Assembly: GCA_030691435.1 (NCBI GenBank)
Contig: JAUYEK010000107.1
Span: 1-7,532 of the forward strand
DNA: 7,532 bases
Source of the DNA: Sulfuricella sp.
GTDB taxonomy: Bacteria; Pseudomonadota; Gammaproteobacteria; Burkholderiales; Sulfuricellaceae
Direction of reading: 5' to 3'
Part shown: in pieces, positions 5,770-7,532 of the stretch
Position numbering within the stretch: position 1 is the first letter of the stretch
Layout: every line of letters starts with the position of its first letter
The notes under the pieces: generated by a model
Databases searched by the model: none
What the model was told of the DNA's origin: nothing
Seen by the model: only the letters and a program-made list of their open reading frames with translations
Translations under genes and position numbers: made by a program

Positions 5770-6162
5770 ATGACGGAAACCGATGCAGGCATAGCGCGTG
5801 CCACTGGGTTGTTTGCTTCCCTGCGCAATTTTGCCGCCACGCTAACGGCGGTAGCCCAGACCAGGCTGGAGTTGTTGGCGAATGAAGTGGAGGAGGAGAA
5901 GCTCCGCTTTGGTCAGTTGCTGTTGTTCGGTAGCATCGCGCTGTTTTGCCTGGCTGTCGGCAGCGTGTTTCTCGCGATATTCGTCACCGTCCTGCTATGG
6001 GAGAGTCACCGGCTGTTGGTGCTGGGCGGTTTGGCCGCGCTTTTTCTTGGCCTCGGCGGCGCGGCTGTCGTGATGTTTCGTGCCCGCGCTTCGGTCGGGA
6101 GCAGGTTATTTGCGGCCAGCCTGGCAGAGCTGGGCAAAGACCGCCAGCAGTTGTTGCCGTAA
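5770..6162 (+). CDS. yqjE: YqjE-like membrane protein (phage holin III-like family, DUF1469)
   Basis: A 130-residue protein. It has an N-terminal amphipathic, mostly cytoplasmic part (about 1-47, with TRLELLANEVEEEKLR just before the membrane) and two hydrophobic segments at about 48-76 and 81-103 separated by a short WESHR turn. A short C-terminal tail follows. The TRLELLxxEvxEEK pre-membrane motif and the hairpin are characteristic of the YqjE / DUF1469 family. The family is loosely related to phage holins, but chromosomal members in this context are not lysis proteins. The start is 13 bases after yqjD with only a weak AGG upstream. The stop overlaps the next start by one base (TAATG), so translation is coupled. 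The biochemical role is unknown. Confidence 0.85.
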   Translation: MTETDAGIARATGLFASLRNFAATLTAVAQTRLELLANEVEEEKLRFGQLLLFGSIALFCLAVGSVFLAIFVTVLLWESHRLLVLGGLAALFLGLGGAAVVMFRARASVGSRLFAASLAELGKDRQQLLP

Positions 6163-6461
6163 TGGGCGTCGAGCAACGCTTGGTCGAGCTTTCCCGACGG
6201 CGCGCCGAGCTGGTGGCGCATAGTGCGGCACAACGTGCCGAATTGGGCGATGTTTGTCATGTCTGGCGTGTGCCGATGGCGATTGTCGATCAGGGCGTGA
6301 CAGTATGGCGCTTCTTTCGCGGGCATCCGGCCTTGCTGGTCGGGCTGGGTGTTGCATTTGCGGTGGCGCGACCGCGCAGGGCGCTAAAATGGCTCGGTCG
6401 TGGCTGGGCGTTGCGGCGGTTTTTCCGCGGCATGGCAGCCGGGCAAGGTAAGCCGCATTGA
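6162..6461 (+). CDS. yqjK: YqjK-like small protein
   Basis: A 99-residue basic protein. An N-terminal helix (MGVEQRLVELSRRRAELVAHS) resembles that of YqjK-family proteins, and one short hydrophobic stretch, HPALLVGLGVAFAVA (about 55-69), is followed by an Arg-rich tail. The length equals E. coli YqjK as I recall it. The gene is third in the same order as yqjD-yqjE-yqjK. The ATG at 6162 shares one base with the yqjE stop, the expected tight coupling. A longer frame open from 5946 would lie inside yqjE and is rejected. Function is unknown; a membrane-associated partner of YqjD and YqjE is likely from synteny. Confidence 0.78.
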   Translation: MGVEQRLVELSRRRAELVAHSAAQRAELGDVCHVWRVPMAIVDQGVTVWRFFRGHPALLVGLGVAFAVARPRRALKWLGRGWALRRFFRGMAAGQGKPH

Positions 6462-6498
6462 TGGGCAGTGGCCGATCATTGTTTTTCGCCACTGCTCA
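6462..6498 (+). terminator. Possible terminator hairpin after the yqjDEK-like operon
   Basis: TGGGCAGTGGC (6462-6472) pairs with GCCACTGCTCA (6488-6498) over 11 bp including one G-T pair, with a 15-base loop containing GTTTTT. It starts immediately after the yqjK stop. The downstream sequence GTTTCCCTCT is not a clean T run, so it may be a weak terminator or an mRNA 3'-end stabiliser. The rest of the gap to 6648 shows only a 12-bp palindrome CCTGCCGGCAGG (6540-6551) and no convincing promoter. Confidence 0.4.
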
Positions 6499-6648
6499 GT
6501 TTCCCTCTCGTGTTAGCCCAATTTCTTTCCTTGCCGCATCCTGCCGGCAGGTGTGAGTCGTCCTGCAACCTTTCTGACACAAAACCCGGATATATGAAGT
6601 GGAGCGGCCGGGATAGTCTTGATTTTTCTCTGCTCCATCGAGGCAACA

Positions 6649-7437
6649 ATGGGAATGTTTTTCGGTCGGCGTATTCATAAAGCGGTAGCCGCCGGTGATG
6701 TCGTAGACGTGAGCGAGCGCGACGGCGTGCGTTCGTTGCATCTGGGCAGTCAGACGGTGCAAAGTTCGATGCGCATCAGCGCGCCCAACGAGCTTGAACT
6801 TGCCTATACCCGCAGCATGATGGGTGTTCTCCTGTTCAACCCTGAACCCGTGCGCTTCCTGATGGTTGGGTTGGGAGGGGGGTCATTGGCCAAATTCGTT
6901 TATCACCGCATGCCGGCTACACGCATCGCGGCGGTGGAGCTGAACTCGCAGGTGGCGTCAGCTGCGCGCGCCTATTTTCAGCTGCCGCCGGAAGACGAAC
7001 GATTCGAGGTGGTGATCGCCGAAGGCGGCCAGTATGTGGCTGACCATCCTGATAGCGCCGATGTGCTGATGGTGGATGGCTTCGACGGTGTTTCGCTGGC
7101 CGATTCACTAGTTACCCAGCGTTATTACGACGACTGTGCCGCTGCCCTGGGTGAACGGGGGATCATGGCGGTCAACCTGTGGGGCAGCGACAAGAATTTC
7201 GATGTCTACTTGCAGCGTATCGAGACCAGTTTCAATGGCCTGACGCTGTGCCTGCCTACGGAAAAGCACGGCAACATAGTCGTGTTCGGTTTCAAGCGCA
7301 GCCCCGTTAATCCGCGCTGGGACGATCTGCGCCAGCGCGCCAGAGAGCTGGAGCAGGCGTATGGACTGGAATTTCTCAAGTTCGTGGAAGGCCTGCGCAG
7401 CCTCAATGCTCACACTGAAAAGCGCTTACTTATTTAG
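6649..7437 (+). CDS. Spermidine synthase-like aminopropyltransferase/methyltransferase-fold protein
   Basis: A 262-residue protein of the SpeE-like (COG0421) Rossmann methyltransferase fold. A short N-terminal beta region reads HKAVAAGDVVDVSERDGVRSLHLGSQTVQSSM, where canonical enzymes have their N-terminal sheet. Then come the nucleotide-binding loop VGLGGGSLAKF (73-83), acidic motif AVELNSQV (95-102, Glu97), VDGFDG (142-147) and a WG-containing strand near 177-178. Differences matter: canonical GGGDGG has Ser79 in place of the Asp that contacts the aminopropyl amine, and the usual D-S/T-S/T-D-P motif is DGFDG, keeping both Asp but not the rest. It may therefore not make spermidine. The ATG at 6649 is chosen for GAGG about 8 bases upstream; ATG 6655 is possible. 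No adjacent polyamine gene is visible. Confidence 0.8.
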   Translation: MGMFFGRRIHKAVAAGDVVDVSERDGVRSLHLGSQTVQSSMRISAPNELELAYTRSMMGVLLFNPEPVRFLMVGLGGGSLAKFVYHRMPATRIAAVELNSQVASAARAYFQLPPEDERFEVVIAEGGQYVADHPDSADVLMVDGFDGVSLADSLVTQRYYDDCAAALGERGIMAVNLWGSDKNFDVYLQRIETSFNGLTLCLPTEKHGNIVVFGFKRSPVNPRWDDLRQRARELEQAYGLEFLKFVEGLRSLNAHTEKRLLI

Positions 7438-7464
7438 CCCAGATTATCCATTAGAGCCAAAACA

Positions 7465-7520
7465 CCGCTGTGGGAGCGGCGCCAACCCTCTCTCCAACTC
7501 TCTCCCAAAGGGAGAGAGGG
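7465..7520. repeat. Two short palindromes resembling dispersed intergenic repeats
   Basis: CCGCT (7465-7469) and AGCGG (7475-7479) flank GTGGG, giving a small hairpin of the TGTGGGAGCGGC type often seen as REP sequences. It is followed by a perfect 9-bp hairpin CTCTCTCCC (7498-7506) / GGGAGAGAG (7510-7518) with an AAA loop. CCCTCTCTCC at 7486-7495 can pair instead with 7511-7520, so two stems compete. No T run follows, so a standard terminator is unlikely. Dispersed-repeat status is inferred from appearance. Confidence 0.45.
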
Positions 7521-7532
7521 CGATCGTCCCTT

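Noticed and set aside
5770..6162. Phage holin / prophage lysis gene
   Set aside because: The protein family is holin-like by fold, but the gene sits in a yqjD-yqjE-yqjK arrangement without endolysin or phage genes. A chromosomal envelope protein is the better call.
6496..6762. 88-codon minus-strand open frame across the yqjK - spermidine-synthase-like gap
   Set aside because: No family resemblance, no ribosome binding site noted, and it overlaps the start of a well-supported plus-strand gene.
1..7532. CRISPR array or other long tandem repeat
   Set aside because: No regularly spaced repeats of 20-40 bases were seen anywhere in the window.

Overview
The window looks like a betaproteobacterial chromosome. 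The best guess is the Nitrosomonadales, Gallionellaceae or Sulfuricellaceae neighbourhood, inferred from moderate-to-high GC, the proS / lytic transglycosylase pairing, a yqjD-yqjE-yqjK set and the style of the integrase. No taxonomic marker settles it. The left third is accessory DNA and the rest is ordinary backbone.

Left, about 1-2089: the right-hand end of an integrative element. In minus-strand order it carries a complete P4-like tyrosine recombinase (552-1871), a HigB-type toxin (233-511) and a HigA-type antitoxin cut by the window edge (1-218). At 2042-2089 lies the 3' part of a tRNA-Thr (anticodon CGT) ending in CCA, with no 5' half. This is what an attachment-site repeat looks like. 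Its polarity places the element to its left and predicts an intact tRNA-Thr(CGT) beyond the left edge.

Middle, about 2090-2881: a terminator-like hairpin just past the tRNA fragment, then a second and different higBA pair (2229-2802, minus strand). The last 27 bases of the integrase region are nearly repeated (25 of 27) at 2854-2880, the same short distance upstream of the second higB. The gene order int tail, higB, higA therefore occurs twice. The right-hand copy looks like the scar of an older related element whose integrase was deleted down to its C-terminal codons. Both higB genes have good sigma-70-like promoters so close to the ATG that the toxin message should be leaderless or nearly so, while both higA genes have Shine-Dalgarno sequences.

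Backbone, 2898-5299 (minus strand): prolyl-tRNA synthetase (proS) overlaps the start of a secreted family-1 lytic transglycosylase. A 59-bp palindromic repeat sits inside the signal-peptide coding region of the transglycosylase and is translated in frame.

Backbone, 5433-7437 (plus strand): a three-gene yqjD-yqjE-yqjK-like operon of small membrane and membrane-associated proteins, then a spermidine-synthase-like gene with altered active-site motifs. The window ends in two small palindromes that look like a dispersed repeat.

I see no CRISPR array, no complete RNA gene and no obvious large undescribed system. The most notable signals are the duplicated int-higBA architecture at a tRNA site, the paired near-leaderless toxin promoters and the repeat insertion in the signal peptide.
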